A stretch of 64,000 nt of DNA from Symbiodinium natans (Eukaryota > Sar > Dinophyceae > Suessiales > Symbiodiniaceae): positions 647,001-711,000 of the forward strand of contig CAJNDS010002068.1 in assembly GCA_905221605.1 (NCBI GenBank), given 5' to 3'. Under the pieces are notes generated by a model that searched no databases, was not told where the DNA came from, and saw only the letters and a list, made by a program, of their open reading frames with translations. Below, one piece after another: positions 12,501-21,014 of this stretch; positions within the stretch are counted from its first letter, which is position 1, and each line of letters begins with the position of its first letter. The position numbers were made by a program, and so were the translations under genes.

Positions 12501-14495
12501 AGTTGTCCTTCAGGTTTAGTCGCGGCATCGACGTGATAGCCCCCGAATAAAGCATCCCATCCCCACTACCCTCGCTACACTGCCGCTACACCCTTCCGGC
12601 ACCAGGAGTCCAGTAAGCACCTGTGGCAAGAACCATTGACGTACACGGAGAAGGCTCCCTGGCTTTGGCAGGGGCAGGTCGCAGATGTCGGGGGTTTCCG
12701 TAGTTGGAGGCAGATTAACTGATTAAGGGTTTCATTTGTTGATTTGTTGAGAGGTGTAGGTGAATAAGGGCGAAGGAAGCCGTGGGTTGGGATTCCTTCG
12801 ATATTGGCGTAAACCTACGGAGCTAACTGTGTGACTCCTATGCCTATGCTCTGAAGCCGACACGCCAAAACCCCCTACTTGTCAATTTCTAGGCTTCCTG
12901 GTCAATACAGGGGCCGACAGTAGTTGAGTAGAGGCTCGACGCCAGGAGCATTCAATCGGGATGTCGGGTTAGGTAGCAGAGGCTTATTTATGCGAATTCC
13001 CATATATTTGAAATCGAAAGTGGCCAGAACAATTCTACAGCCCTGCAAGTGGGGAAGGATTCTTTGCCAAGTTTTTGTTCGGATGGCGCTTCATCCACAG
13101 CATGAATCTCCCAGAGCCCTTCAACGCCCCCCTGACCAAAAACGCGTGAACTCATTCATCTTCTCTTGAGCTGGCTTTGAGGTTTTTGGTATAGGGGATT
13201 TGGGGCTGGGGTTTGGGGCCTCGTCTCTGGGTTCGAGCTCGAAGTATGATGACCTGGGTCGTGCTCCAGGGGGAAGGCTATGATCAGGCGAGGTTGCGCT
13301 CACAAGGCGCCAGTTCAGCATGGAGACTTTTCAGCCTCTGAGAGCACTTGCGGATAACTTAGAGCAACCACCGGTGTGACTCTACGCCCTACGCACCGAA
13401 CCTTACACCTCAAACCCTGAGGTCAAGATAAGCCTTGCCAGAGCTCTGATCATGAACCCCGACATGCTTCTGGCACGCACTTAGTTGGAGGCAGTTCGGC
13501 TGGCGTGGGGTTTACGGAGTTTAGGGTTTCGGCAGGTATCTCAAGGCCGCTGAACGACTGAGGAAGGACTCTCAGCAATGACAGTATGACGGATCCAAGG
13601 CTCGTTTTGCATCGACCCTTCCACCATTTTGACATCGGAACTGCCGACGACGTCTTGCAAGTGGCTGGGCAGCTAGGGGGGGGCTGGGGGCTTTGATCGT
13701 TCTTGGGGCCTCGTCTCATTTAGAAGCTTCGAGGCTCAGAGCGCAACAGAAGGGCGGGTTGAGGGTTCGCTTTTTATGGACGAAGATGCAGTGATGGGAG
13801 AGCCCTCCAAGGTCATAAAGGAGCATCACGAGAATCGTGGTCTTTGCCTACCTGCTGATGAAAGGAGCCTGGCATGTGATGATTCAAGAATTGTCTCAGG
13901 GTACCCCTTGACATTGTGGAGGTGGCTCTAAGGCTTTGAGAACCGTTGTTTGCTCCCGGGTCAGGTTGTTTGAGCACGTCGGCAGTTGGGGTTTGGGGTC
14001 TTTCAAAAACACGAGCCTTTCAGTATGAGCTGGTCCGTAGTATTTTCTGAAAGTATGCTAAAGGTGTTCCCAAAATATTTGCTTTGCATGTCTGAAGGAA
14101 TTCTCAACTCAGAGAGTCGCCCCCCCCAACGTTAAGTTCAGGGAGCCCTCAACGAGCCCAAAGCAAGACGAGGGGCTCTGGCCAAGTGCGCAAGCGCCGA
14201 CATTGCCTGTTTGGGGCAAGGAGGGTTCGTGTCTTTGCTCTTCGTCGGGCTTTCGTAGTTGTAACCCGCAGAAGAGTAGATACGGTTTCGTAAGGTAGGG
14301 CTCGTAAGGCAGGGCTAGAGAAAGGTTTGATGTGAGTCACACATGATCGAGGTCTGCTGTTGTGGTTTAGGCCAGCATTGGTGTTGAGAGCCCAGGACCC
14401 CCAACCCCGAAGCCCTGAGCCAAGGATAAATCGCCGGCCTCGATGTGTGGTCTTCTCGCCGGAGACAGTGGAGCAGGCAGTGCAAGCTCACATCC
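1707..14495 (+). CDS. Split gene for a divergent ABC transporter (membrane domain plus one nucleotide-binding domain); gene-level entry
   Basis: At least 17 short plus-strand exons read in the order of an ABC exporter: a membrane helix (1707), cytoplasmic and helical segments (1915, 2686, 4034, 4987), a linker (5235, 5816), then a nucleotide-binding domain with an aromatic A-loop-like strand (6813), Walker A (8336 plus 8762), Q-loop (9293), helical subdomain (10392), signature region (11136), Walker B region (13422 plus 13601) and tail (13812, 14425). Several junctions keep frame and read like a continuous protein: 1790/1915, 1963/2686, 8367/8762, 8846/9293 and 13660/13812. Donors include GT, GC and GA, as known for dinoflagellates. 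The signature region reads [10 protein letters not shown] rather than LSGGQ, and the Walker B region continues into VLHRP rather than LDE, so ATP hydrolysis may be weak or lost. From memory this matches a divergent ABC family common in dinoflagellates; substrate unknown. Some exons are probably missing, and neither end of the gene was found. Confidence 0.7.
1915..1963 (+). CDS. ABC transporter exon: cytoplasmic loop
   Basis: It starts after a GCAG acceptor and reads [16 protein letters not shown], ending in phase 1 before GTGAGTC, a consensus GT donor. Joined to the exon at 2686 it gives ...[15 protein letters not shown], without stop or frame change. The intron that follows begins G-rich and contains (TA)n tracts at about 2060-2160. 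Confidence 0.6.
2686..2780 (+). CDS. ABC transporter exon: [13 protein letters not shown] segment
   Basis: After a CGAG acceptor the frame reads [20 protein letters not shown] and continues [11 protein letters not shown], up to a GTACGT donor at 2781. The I-A-E/D-Y-x-x-R-P pattern followed by a short helix is, from memory, typical of the membrane domain of this dinoflagellate ABC family. An in-frame stop at 2658 shows that the exon cannot start much earlier. Confidence 0.6.
4034..4098 (+). CDS. ABC transporter exon: hydrophobic segment
   Basis: After the AG at 4033 the frame reads [20 protein letters not shown], a hydrophobic run that fits a late helix of the membrane domain. The frame was chosen on hydrophobicity; a second open frame (LPVVARCSW...) exists. 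Exon ends are approximate and no exon joining it to 2780 was identified. Confidence 0.45.
4987..5070 (+). CDS. ABC transporter exon: segment after the last helix
   Basis: It reads [20 protein letters not shown] and continues [10 protein letters not shown]. The F-E-x-I-[FY]-x-E-L-M pattern fits the coupling segment after the last helix of this family. C-rich sequence ends just before the exon, and G-rich TTGGGTTTATTCAAGGGTTA follows it. Confidence 0.45.
5235..5289 (+). CDS. Possible ABC transporter linker exon
   Basis: It reads [16 protein letters not shown], basic and helical, comparable to the short charged linker between membrane and nucleotide-binding domains. CCCTAAACCCC-type sequence precedes it. 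The assignment rests mainly on position; the ends are guesses. Confidence 0.35.
5816..5879 (+). CDS. Probable ABC transporter linker exon
   Basis: After a CCAAG acceptor the frame reads [20 protein letters not shown], an amphipathic helix rich in Arg and Leu. C-rich tracts lie to the left and GGGTTTAGGCG to the right, the usual exon setting in this window. Position between the membrane exons and the start of the nucleotide-binding domain supports a linker. Confidence 0.5.
6813..6894 (+). CDS. ABC transporter exon: first strand of the nucleotide-binding domain
   Basis: After a GATGCAG acceptor the frame reads [15 protein letters not shown] then [12 protein letters not shown], up to GTACCAG. 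The I-x-x-L-S-F-G-Y motif followed by L-N-D-I is the standard opening of an ABC ATPase, with the Tyr in the A-loop position that stacks on adenine. CCCTAAACTGG lies upstream. A second open frame ([10 protein letters not shown]...) is rejected on motif grounds. Confidence 0.65.
7035..7810 (+). repeat. Diverged GGGAGACAA / AGTCCCAGAC repeat array
   Basis: About 770 bp lying in the ABC intron between 6894 and 8336. GGGAGACAA-like words recur together with AGTCCCAGAC.GGCGTC.CAG and CAGCATCCA-like words, at irregular spacing of roughly 50-110 bp. Copies are diverged and partly nested. No telomere-like motif occurs inside. Open frames here (for example 7245-7691) change composition with each copy and look non-coding. 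Confidence 0.7.
8336..8367 (+). CDS. ABC transporter exon: first half of Walker A
   Basis: After a CCCAG acceptor the frame reads [10 protein letters not shown] plus two bases of a Lys codon. A split after GGTAA with intron start GATGCC (a GA donor) and acceptor CCTAG at 8761 restores GSGK followed by NTFLRLIS, i.e. Walker A GxxGxGK[N]T. Using the GT inside GGTAAG instead would put the next exon out of frame. Confidence 0.65.
8762..8846 (+). CDS. ABC transporter exon: helix after Walker A
   Basis: The single first base completes the Walker A Lys, then [20 protein letters not shown] and PTHLRVLF follow. This matches the helix and strand after Walker A in ABC ATPases (L-L-x-L-I-x-G-x-L-x-P-x-x-G). 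It ends at a GTGTCC donor in phase 0 and joins the Q-loop exon at 9293 as [14 protein letters not shown]. Confidence 0.65.
8941..9202 (+). repeat. Alternating (AC/GC)n microsatellite
   Basis: About 260 bp of near-perfect alternating purine-pyrimidine sequence built from CACACG, CGCGCA and CACGCA units, inside the ABC intron between 8846 and 9293. Such tracts favour left-handed Z-DNA. All open frames through it encode His/Thr/Arg or Cys/Val/Ala repeats and are not genes. Confidence 0.95.
9293..9334 (+). CDS. ABC transporter exon: Q-loop
   Basis: After a TCGAG acceptor the frame reads [14 protein letters not shown]. The Q-D-P-V-L-[FL]-D-x-S-[VI]-W-E string is one of the most conserved stretches of ABC exporters; the Gln is the Q-loop residue that contacts the gamma-phosphate metal site. 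The 3' end is uncertain. Confidence 0.7.
9391..9548 (+). repeat. (TATG)n microsatellite flanked by (TA)n
   Basis: TATA tract, then about 100 bp of TATG/TGTA units with three internal TGCA variants, then another TATA tract. It lies in the ABC intron downstream of the Q-loop exon. Open frames of Tyr/Met/Cys or Ile/His/Thr are artefacts of the repeat. Confidence 0.95.
10392..10450 (+). CDS. Probable ABC transporter exon: helical subdomain
   Basis: After a GCCAG acceptor the frame reads [20 protein letters not shown]. Its place between the Q-loop and the signature region suits the helical subdomain, which in this family carries a short leucine-rich helix. G-rich sequence (GGTCGGGTTG) follows. 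Confidence 0.45.
11136..11229 (+). CDS. Probable ABC transporter exon: degenerate signature region
   Basis: Frame reads [20 protein letters not shown] then PSRAQ, ending before GTTTTGG with G-rich sequence beyond. The W-x(2-5)-[IL]-S-x-[ST] core stands where LSGGQ should be. The exon start is uncertain. The phase does not join 13422 directly, so another small exon, possibly near 12,395-12,520 ([20 protein letters not shown]), may lie between. Confidence 0.45.
12059..12290 (+). repeat. Degenerate CACG/CACA/GCAT microsatellite region
   Basis: Runs of CACGAGCA, ACACGC, (CA)n and GCATGCGCAT units without a stable period, inside an ABC intron. No gene is supported here. Confidence 0.7.
13422..13472 (+). 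CDS. ABC transporter exon: start of Walker B region
   Basis: After a CTGAG acceptor the frame reads [17 protein letters not shown]. The [IV]-x-L-A-R-A-L-x-x-N-P-x-[IM]-L-[IL] string is the helix between signature and Walker B of ABC ATPases. The intron begins GCACGC (GC donor), or one base earlier, because a G is shared by both splice sites. Confidence 0.7.
13601..13660 (+). CDS. ABC transporter exon: end of Walker B region
   Basis: Frame reads [20 protein letters not shown] and joins the previous exon as MNPDML-L-LVLHRP. Where catalytic ABC ATPases have L-D-E there is L-H-R-P, so the Walker B Asp and catalytic Glu are not in their usual place. It ends at a GTGGCT donor, in phase with 13812. 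The 5' edge is shared with a G at 13600. Confidence 0.65.
13812..13860 (+). CDS. ABC transporter exon: segment after Walker B
   Basis: After a CCAAG acceptor the frame reads [16 protein letters not shown]. Joined to the previous exon it gives [16 protein letters not shown], a smooth helix. The 3' end is uncertain; a GA donor after CCTGCT is possible. Confidence 0.6.
14425..14495 (+). CDS. ABC transporter exon: H-loop-equivalent strand
   Basis: After a CCAAG acceptor the frame reads [20 protein letters not shown] then ILW. In ABC ATPases this is the R-T-V-[IV]-x-[ST] strand followed by the region where the H-loop His sits; here that place is Ser-Pro. C-rich sequence precedes it, and G-rich TTCAGGGTTGAG follows. 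No later exon or stop was identified. Confidence 0.55.
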
Positions 14496-15703
14496 TGTGG
14501 CTCCCTGTCTTTTCGGTTGATGGTTTAAGTGTTTGAGAGTTTGTAAGGTTCAGGGTTGAGATGTTTTGCATTTCGGGTTTGCCATGTCCAGAGGCAGGCC
14601 GCCCTTGGGAAGTGGTTGAGGGCTTCGGTAAGGATGTTCAGCATCCAGGGCTATGGTCAGACATGAGCACGGGGCTTCACTGTCTCTGGACTTCTTTATC
14701 GCCGACTCCTGCCAAGCCACCTGCAGCAGCATAATTCCTTGCTTGTTGAGAAATGTTGAGAAATCCTTATCAAACCCGGCCCATGAAAGTGTTCATAGTG
14801 CTCCGCAGTTTCTGCTGGCTCGGAGAAATTTTACCATTCCTTCGCTGTTTATCGGCCGACTGGGTGATCTGAGGCAAATAGATCACATTCACAAAACTGT
14901 CCGCGAAGTGGGCAAGAATGAGATCAATTTCCGTGACTCGGCTTACAGAGGCTTTGGTTCTGCTGCGCAATGCCGGCTCCTTCTGTGAGATCAGCATTCC
15001 AAAGTTAGGTGGATGTGAGGAAGGAGGCACACGCGTCATGAGCGAGTTCGGTATTCTGAAGATTGCTAGTGTATGAACGGAGCTGGTTTGTCCTTGCAAG
15101 CCAGGCCCCTGAATCCTAAGCTAAACCCTAACCCACTTCCCTGTGAAACATCTCAGGTTTTGAGCCTCTGAGTGCTACAAATGCCATGAATAACAAAGCG
15201 GGCTAGTTCCCGAATTGTGGCGCTGCAGCCTTGTCTATGGAACGGCGCAAACGCGCTCGAGACCGAGACAGGTGCAGCTCCGACTGCAGATGATGTCCGG
15301 TGCATAGTGTTGTGAGTTGGCTTGTTGTGCTTCAAGCCCTGAGCAGACCCTAAAATTCTGAACCGTTTCAACGCTTAACCCAAAACTGGGCGGGCGTTGC
15401 CACTGCCAGCATCTGACAGTTGCACCAGATATCAGCCCCGTTCGACCTGCAGCTGCTTGGATGGCGTAGAGGGGTACCGTAGTCTCTTGTGAATAATTTG
15501 TGTCAAAATTGTTACCATAAGACCCAAGGGAGTACTTTACGAAAAGTACATCGATTGTGGTTCACAGCGGAGATTGGCTTGATTATAAACTGACCCAAGC
15601 AGCGCATGGTCCACTGGTTGATCTTTTGCGAACGCTAATTCAGGCGGTCTGCGCATGTAGTTTGGAGAGACGTCGGGTTGGGACAAGGCGGGGCTCTCCG
15701 AAG

Positions 15704-15725
15704 CCTAAACCCTAAACCCTAAACC
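15704..15725 (-). repeat. Interstitial telomere-like array, about 3 units
   Basis: CCTAAACCCTAAACCCTAAA. Comparable short perfect arrays lie at 6202-6218, 6371-6386, 26543-26562, 32104-32120, 46941-46962, 48844-48864 and 61852-61870, in both orientations. Between them are many one-unit, degenerate copies. Confidence 0.9.
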
Positions 15726-15782
15726 TGGAAGCCTAAACCCCCTAACATTCCGTTACCGGGTAGGCACTCCTGGAGGTAGAAT

Positions 15783-15950
15783 GTGTTCCGGATGTTCAGT
15801 CTGCAGGCGTCTTTCAGAAGGCTTAACAAGCACTGGCTGGGGGTGCAGAACCTCCTCAGCAGAGGGGTTCGGGATGAGGTGAACAATGGCCTCTACAATC
15901 AGGCAGCCAAGCGCCTAGCACGATGCACTCAACCGCTTCTGAGCCATTCT
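15783..15950 (+). CDS. Candidate exon, unknown protein
   Basis: Frame reads MFRMFSLQASFRRLNKHWLG and on through GVRDEVNNGLYNQAAKRLAR. It follows a strong C-rich telomere-like tract (15704-15725), which in this window usually marks an exon. No family recognised; could be chance. Confidence 0.25.
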
Positions 15951-16021
15951 GCCACCCTAAACCCCAAACCCTAAACTCCAAACCCTAAACCTTAATCCAG
16001 CCCCATCCTTCTTCGTTCTCA

Positions 16022-16105
16022 GGCCTGACGGGCCCCAGCTCAAACGGGGCGTCTCACCCCGCAGGCCCAGACAATCCCCTGCAGCTCCGAAGCTTCCAGG
16101 GTGGG
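16022..16105 (+). CDS. Candidate exon, unknown protein
   Basis: A TTCTCAG acceptor is followed by about 80 bp without telomere-like motifs, then by the longest G-rich intron start of the window (16100-16320). Possible frame PDGPQLKRGVSPRRPRQ. Coding is inferred from the flanks only. Confidence 0.25.
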
Positions 16106-17854
16106 CCATGTTTGTTGGGTTTATGGGGGTTCACGGGGGTTTTGAGGGAGGGCTTTCCAGGGTTTGATGGGCTTATGGACTTGCAGGGTTCATAGGGTTT
16201 GTAGTGGGTGTAGGCTTTATGCGCCGCTTGTGGGTTTCATCGGTTTTGTAAGGTTTCTAAAGGGTTGCACACACTACAGGGTTTAGGGTTTGTAGGCTTG
16301 CGGGGGGGGTTTGAGTGGGGGCTGTCCCTAAACCCTCAGCCGGCACGCTCAGTCTCCTGAGCCCCCTTCGGCCGAGTACCCAGACCCTTAGGCCCTTAGA
16401 CCCCCAAGCCGCAAGCCCATGAGCCCTCAAACCCTGAAAGCCTTCAAGCTCTTAAGAAACCCTTGATCGAAGCCCTAAATCCCTGAACCTCCTTACCACG
16501 CTGAATCTGTTTGGGGTCTGGGCTTCCCAAAATGGGGTTGTACCAACGTTTGGGGGGTTTCGGATAAGAGGGTACCCTTACTTTGGAAAAGTAGCCACTT
16601 CAAGGATTTCTGAGGTTCAGGGTTTGGGTATTTAGGGGTGTGTAGGGGCTTTGTGGCGCGGATCCCAAACGCCCCACGTGGGCGCCCTGGCCGAGCTGTG
16701 GAGGAGGCTGCAAGAGACAAGCTGAAAACCGGCAGCAAGCAAAGACCTTTGCGCTATTTTTCTTCCGGTTGGCTGCAAAGCTCCCCTTAAGACATCAACG
16801 CCAAAGCCCTTTAGCCTTCCGAAGCATGAAGCTTAACAAAAAGACCCAGAGCCAAAGTTTTCAAGTAGCCGACGGATTCTGCCGGACTTGCAGGGCAGGA
16901 TCGCCCAGCAGTCCAGTTGAATACCCCTAGCACATGTCAGCTTCCACCGGAAAGCAAAGTGAGCGACGACCGGCCTGCAGGATGTCATGTTATGTCATGT
17001 AGTCGCAAGGCATTTCCCTAAACGTGCTGCAGAGGTTCACTTCTTTTCTTGGGATCAAGGCTAGTGACAGCAAAAGCATGTGTTCCTCTTATCCAAGAGC
17101 TTTATTTTCGTCAGCAGGCGCCCTGAACCCTACTCTTGAACGGAGAGCTACTGTTCACCTAGAAGGCTCAGTGACTCAGTGCACGTGCACAACCGCAGAA
17201 GCATGCTGCCCGGATGGTTGGCGATTGCGTAGGCGCGCGCTTGGTAGCCTCAAGTCAAAGCCCATGTTCTCGGTGTACGCATTGAGAATAAGCTGGCATG
17301 TTTGAGGGATGTTGAATGTGAGGGCTTCGGGAATCGAGTCGCCCCCGCTCCCCATCCCCCTGTCAAAGACTCCGAGGCGACTTCTATGCCAAATTCCACG
17401 CCTTGCAGACCTTTGCTGGTCACCCACTGCGCCCACACTTTCTGGGTGCCTCTCTGCAGGGCTCAGTTGTATAAGTTGTATGAGGATCTCTTTCATGCAA
17501 TTTAGGGCTCCAGGGTGGCAGTGGTAGGACCGTCGGGTTGGGTCGAGGCTTGCAGTGGCAAATCTTGCAAAGAGGCTCTTGTTGCGGGATTGTGCACGCA
17601 CTAGCTATTGTTGTCACTTCATCCATAGGTCTACGTCTAGAGGTCATGATTCTAGTGCAGGCCTCAAGCACAGAATGAGCTTCGATTGTGCGTTGTTTCG
17701 GATACGAGTTTCGTAAAGGGCTCGGCAAAAGAGGCTGTGCAAGGCAATCGCAAGGGCTCAGAGGCCCTACCCGAAGTCCCCGCCCCAGTATTTGCTGCCG
17801 GATACACAAGCCACTGTGGTCCTCCCGACTTTAAGCGCGCTTTCTCTTGGGGCC
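16106..17854. other. Intergenic or intronic sequence
   Basis: G-rich telomere-like sequence to 16320 is followed directly by a C-rich stretch to 16500, an inverted arrangement. From about 16,750 to 17,850 the sequence has fewer such motifs and probably holds the 5' flank of the PLC-like gene. No exon recognised and no core promoter motif identified. Confidence 0.4.
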
Positions 17855-19475
17855 ATGGCTTCTGCGGCTTGTGTTGCTTCCGTTCCGCTCGACTCTTGGA
17901 TGCAGAAGCTGCCACCACAGGCAAAATCTCGCAGCATCTGCGAGCTGGCACTGCCCGGCGCCCACAATGCTGGGGCCAGTGAGGTCAAGTGCATCTCGCC
18001 TTTGGTCGCCAACGACACTGGTGGCTACCTTTCTGGCATCGCCAGGAGCGGAGTGGCTAATGCGATCGCAAGGCCGATAGCGGGGGCCATTGCGGTGTGC
18101 CAAAGTGATGGCATCGGTGAACTGCTGCGAAAGGGCGTTCGCCTGCTGGATCTGCGCTTGGGCCGGCATGATGGGCAGCTCTACATCTGCCACACCGTAG
18201 TTTGCAACCGGAGCTTCTGCAGTGTCCTTGAGGAGGTGGCCGAGTTTCTCCGTGAACAGCCGGAGGAGGTGGTCGTCTTGCTGGTCATGCGTGACTGGGG
18301 TGCTCGAGAGTACTTCGACACGGAGGACAGCAGCAGACAGCGTGAATCCCGGTGCATTTTTTTTGGTTCTTGTCTATAGAAGTACTATAGCCCATCAATC
18401 TTTTGACGCATTTTAGATCCCGTCACAGGAGAATTGGTCCGAGGTGCAAGACTTGCTGGAGGCCTTCTTTGGACATCAGCTCCTGCAGCGTGAGGATCTG
18501 CCAGCATCAGTATCTGCCCTGGTACAGCGAGGCAGGAGGGTGCTGGCTATGCTGGAGCTGCCTGGGAGGCTCAGGCACACGTGTGGGGTCCGTTTGACTT
18601 CGGAGAACCTGCGATCTAGCTGGCGGGATGCGACTCGGGCGCTGGGGGACATGGTGAAGGATTGGCAGGCTTGGCACCAGGCCGGCCGCCTACGCCCTGA
18701 GAAGGGATGCTTGAAAGTGCTGGAGGCCTGCTTGCCTGGAGGGCGCCTGGGCCCCTCTGTGTGCGTAGCCTTCCGCAAGTTCCTCGAGGAGCACTCGGTT
18801 CACGTGGCCACCAAGTTCGACTTCCCCGATGCAGAGACGATTCGCGCACTCGTGGCACAGAATTGGTATGAGTCCAGTGAGGGCCACGGCCAAGAGGTGC
18901 CAAATCCGAAGTGTGCTCGTGATGTATCGCACGTCTTTGAAAAGCTTGGGTCACTGCCTGGTGGAAATTGCCTGGACAGGCTAAAGAACATGTCCGAATT
19001 GCTGAGCAGCTGTACCTCGACTCCTTTTCTCGGCATCGTGTATGGTGGACGAGCCGGGGGCCAGAACTGGGGCTATGCAGTAACCAAGTGTATCACTAGT
19101 AAGAAGTCCTGGATCTCGGATGTTTGCTATTGCTATCTTGAGCTGCCGACCTCCTCAAGCTCAAGTGCACTGGCCCACGATGAGTTTTGCCAGGGCTGTG
19201 AGGAGAGCATACGCCAGTCCATTGCAACCTTTCCCGATGGCAGCAAGGACAACTGCATTGAGCGCGCCTCCTTCATTGCCAAGGCCATGTCCGAGAAAGC
19301 TGGCATGTGCTGCTACGCCATTTGCAAGCGTTCCCCGGGCGGTTTCGACCAATGGGCTTATCAAGGCCCCACGTCCAGCTCCAAAAACTACCGATTCCAT
19401 GAGTGGCGCGAGACGAGCACTGGTCTCTTTGGGCTGGGTGCCGTCAGCCACTGCTTCGCCGTACAGCTCTACTGA
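17855..19475 (+). CDS. PI-PLC X-domain-like protein
   Basis: A two-exon gene (17855-18340 and 18417-19475) encoding about 514 residues. The first exon carries the X-domain hallmarks: LALPGAHNAG with His37 (first catalytic His position of PI-PLC-type TIM barrels), GVRLLDLRLG with Arg101, and LYICHTVV with His113 (second catalytic His position), then VVVLLVMRDWG. Both histidines are kept, so phosphodiesterase activity is plausible. This resembles the PLCXD / bacterial PI-PLC class, which lacks PH, EF-hand and Y/C2 domains. The second exon holds the rest of the barrel and a Cys-rich C-terminal part (for example FCQGCEESIRQS, MCCYAICKRSPGG) that I do not recognise. The ATG at 17855 is the first Met of the open frame. 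Coding is GC-rich and contains no telomere-like motifs. C-rich sequence begins just after the stop. Confidence 0.85.
18341..18416 (+). other. Small intron of the PLC-like gene with odd 5' splice site
   Basis: Only a 76-nt removal (CGTGAATCC... to TTTTAG) joins the two frames in phase. The obvious GT at 18342 would give 75 nt and bring a stop soon after. Either the donor is non-canonical or the sequence has a one-base difference. Unlike most introns here it contains no telomere-like tracts. Confidence 0.6.
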
Positions 19476-20364
19476 AGCAAAGACCTTGCTTTCGTGTCGC
19501 AAGAGCCTGTGTTGAGGTAGAAGTTTTCGCGTGGGAAGCCGCTCTTGAATGTCATCCCTCAGCATCCCTGAATGCCCCCATAAGCCCCCGAACCTCCCAA
19601 GCCTTTCATTTCAAATGTCTGAGATGCTTAAGATTCCATAAGATTCGTTCCAGGCGATGCGGATGGTTGTTCGGCGCGCGGGTTCCGCTTCTTCACGGCC
19701 AGAGCGCTCAGTCCTCATGCTCTGTGGCTCACTTTGGAGCCCCAAACAGGTCGAAAGCGGTGACTTTAGTCTGGTAGCCGGGGGGGGGGGGGGAAATCCT
19801 TCTGTTGACTGGAAACATGGCGGCCAGAGGGCAATCATGTTCAATTCCCTTGTGAACTCTAAACATGAGGCGTGTGCTGGCATCTGATACCCTGCATATC
19901 GGGTGCCTGAGCTTGTGTGCCCAGACTCTTCGAGCTCTGTAGGTGTCAGCGCGGTACCAGCTTCAGCAGGGACAGTGGCAGCCGGATGTATCATGGCCTG
20001 ACTTGTGAACATGTGTTTAGGACTTCGGGATGGGGGTCTAGGGTTAGGGTTTACTGGGGTGGATTTGGAAGACAATTCACAAATCCATGGTTTATGGGCC
20101 CCGATATCACCATATGAAGCCGTAGAAATGAACATGTTTATGGGACCCTCAAACCCACCCCACTTCGGGTGCGGGGCTCAGGGCTTAGGGGTGAGGCTCT
20201 TTTGCTTCCTTGATCCTCCCGTCGTTTCCAACCTGCACTTTCCCAGGCTCCTTACACGGGGAGCTAAACCCAAAACCCTAAATTAAACCTAAGCTTCAAA
20301 CCCTAAAGCCTGAACATTCTTGAATCCGAAGCCCCCGCCCCGCCCCCACCGCCCCATCATGCAG
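19476..20364. other. Intergenic sequence between PLC-like and NRF-like genes
   Basis: C-rich motifs after the PLC stop, a G12 run at about 19,781, G-rich motifs at 20,030-20,060, then strong C-rich sequence from 20,265 leading into the next exon. No gene recognised. Confidence 0.4.
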
Positions 20365-20438
20365 CAGAAGGTCTATTTCGGCCTGTGTGTCCCAGAGTCT
20401 TGCGATGAGGGCCATGTGGAGGCCGCTGTTTCTCGCAG
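20365..20438 (+). CDS. Exon resembling the nose-resistant-to-fluoxetine (NRF) N-terminal domain
   Basis: After an ATGCAG acceptor the frame reads QKVYFGLCVPESCDEGHVEA then AVSR, ending at GTTGCTTG. The [YF]-x-G-[IL]-C-[VL]-P-x-S-C-x-x-x-x-[VL] pattern is the cysteine core of NRF-6-type membrane acyltransferases (extracellular N-terminal domain). Long C-rich telomere-like sequence precedes the exon and G-rich sequence with a G17-18 run follows. Only one exon of the domain is visible, so the assignment is tentative. Confidence 0.5.
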
Positions 20439-20773
20439 GTTGCTTGCCGCTTCGGGTCCCGAGATTTCGGGTTGGTGTCAGGGCCCAAATTGGAATGGGT
20501 TGGGGGGGGGGGGGGGGGGTCTGGGGTTTCGAGCTTTCTGGGATCTACTGGAAAGGACTTTCGGGTTTGGGCCGCTCCTGGGGCTTTGAGCTTCGGTATT
20601 TTGAGCTTCGGTAATTCTCCCAACGCGACCAAGACATGAGGGTTAGTTTAGGCTTGTCCTGGGCCACACAAAACTGGCAGCAAAGCCCCTCGCCCTCCCC
20701 CTCCCCCGTCCCCCTCCCTAGGGTTTTGCGCATGACCCGGTAATTTTTTTACCCTGAACCCCTCAAAACCTAG

Positions 20774-20881
20774 GTGAGCCTGGCGCCCGCCTACCTGGAC
20801 TTCATCCTTGGCTTCGAGGGCTTCTCCAGCCAGCTCTTGGACCTGAGGGTCGAGGCGGGCGAAGGGTTCTGGCACATATGA
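20774..20881 (+). CDS. Probable exon, next part of the NRF-like gene or a separate one
   Basis: After CCTAG the frame reads VSLAPAYLDFILGFEGFSSQ then LLDLRVEAGEGFWHI and a TGA. GC-rich, even codon use and clean C-rich upstream flank suggest real coding. The phase does not fit a direct join to 20438, so an exon is missing or the two are unrelated. The frame ends just before a (TA)n tract. Confidence 0.4.
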   Translation: MSLAPAYLDFILGFEGFSSQLLDLRVEAGEGFWHI

Positions 20882-20894
20882 CGCCCTTGAAACG

Positions 20895-20897
<3 letters not shown>

Positions 20898-20947
<50 letters not shown>
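20898..20947. repeat. (TA)n microsatellite, left edge of repeat block
   Basis: About 50 bp of uninterrupted TA, immediately before the tandem-repeat block that runs to 24.6 kb. Confidence 0.95.
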
Positions 20948-20950
<3 letters not shown>

Positions 20951-21014
20951 AGGGGCTGCGCCCATGGGCGGGCAGCGCACGCAGAAGCCCGGGGCGAGCA
21001 GTTTCTAAGCATGT

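Noticed and set aside
14653-15099. Overlapping open frames of about 110 codons on both strands
   Set aside because: Neither shows a family motif, coding-like composition or the exon flank pattern.
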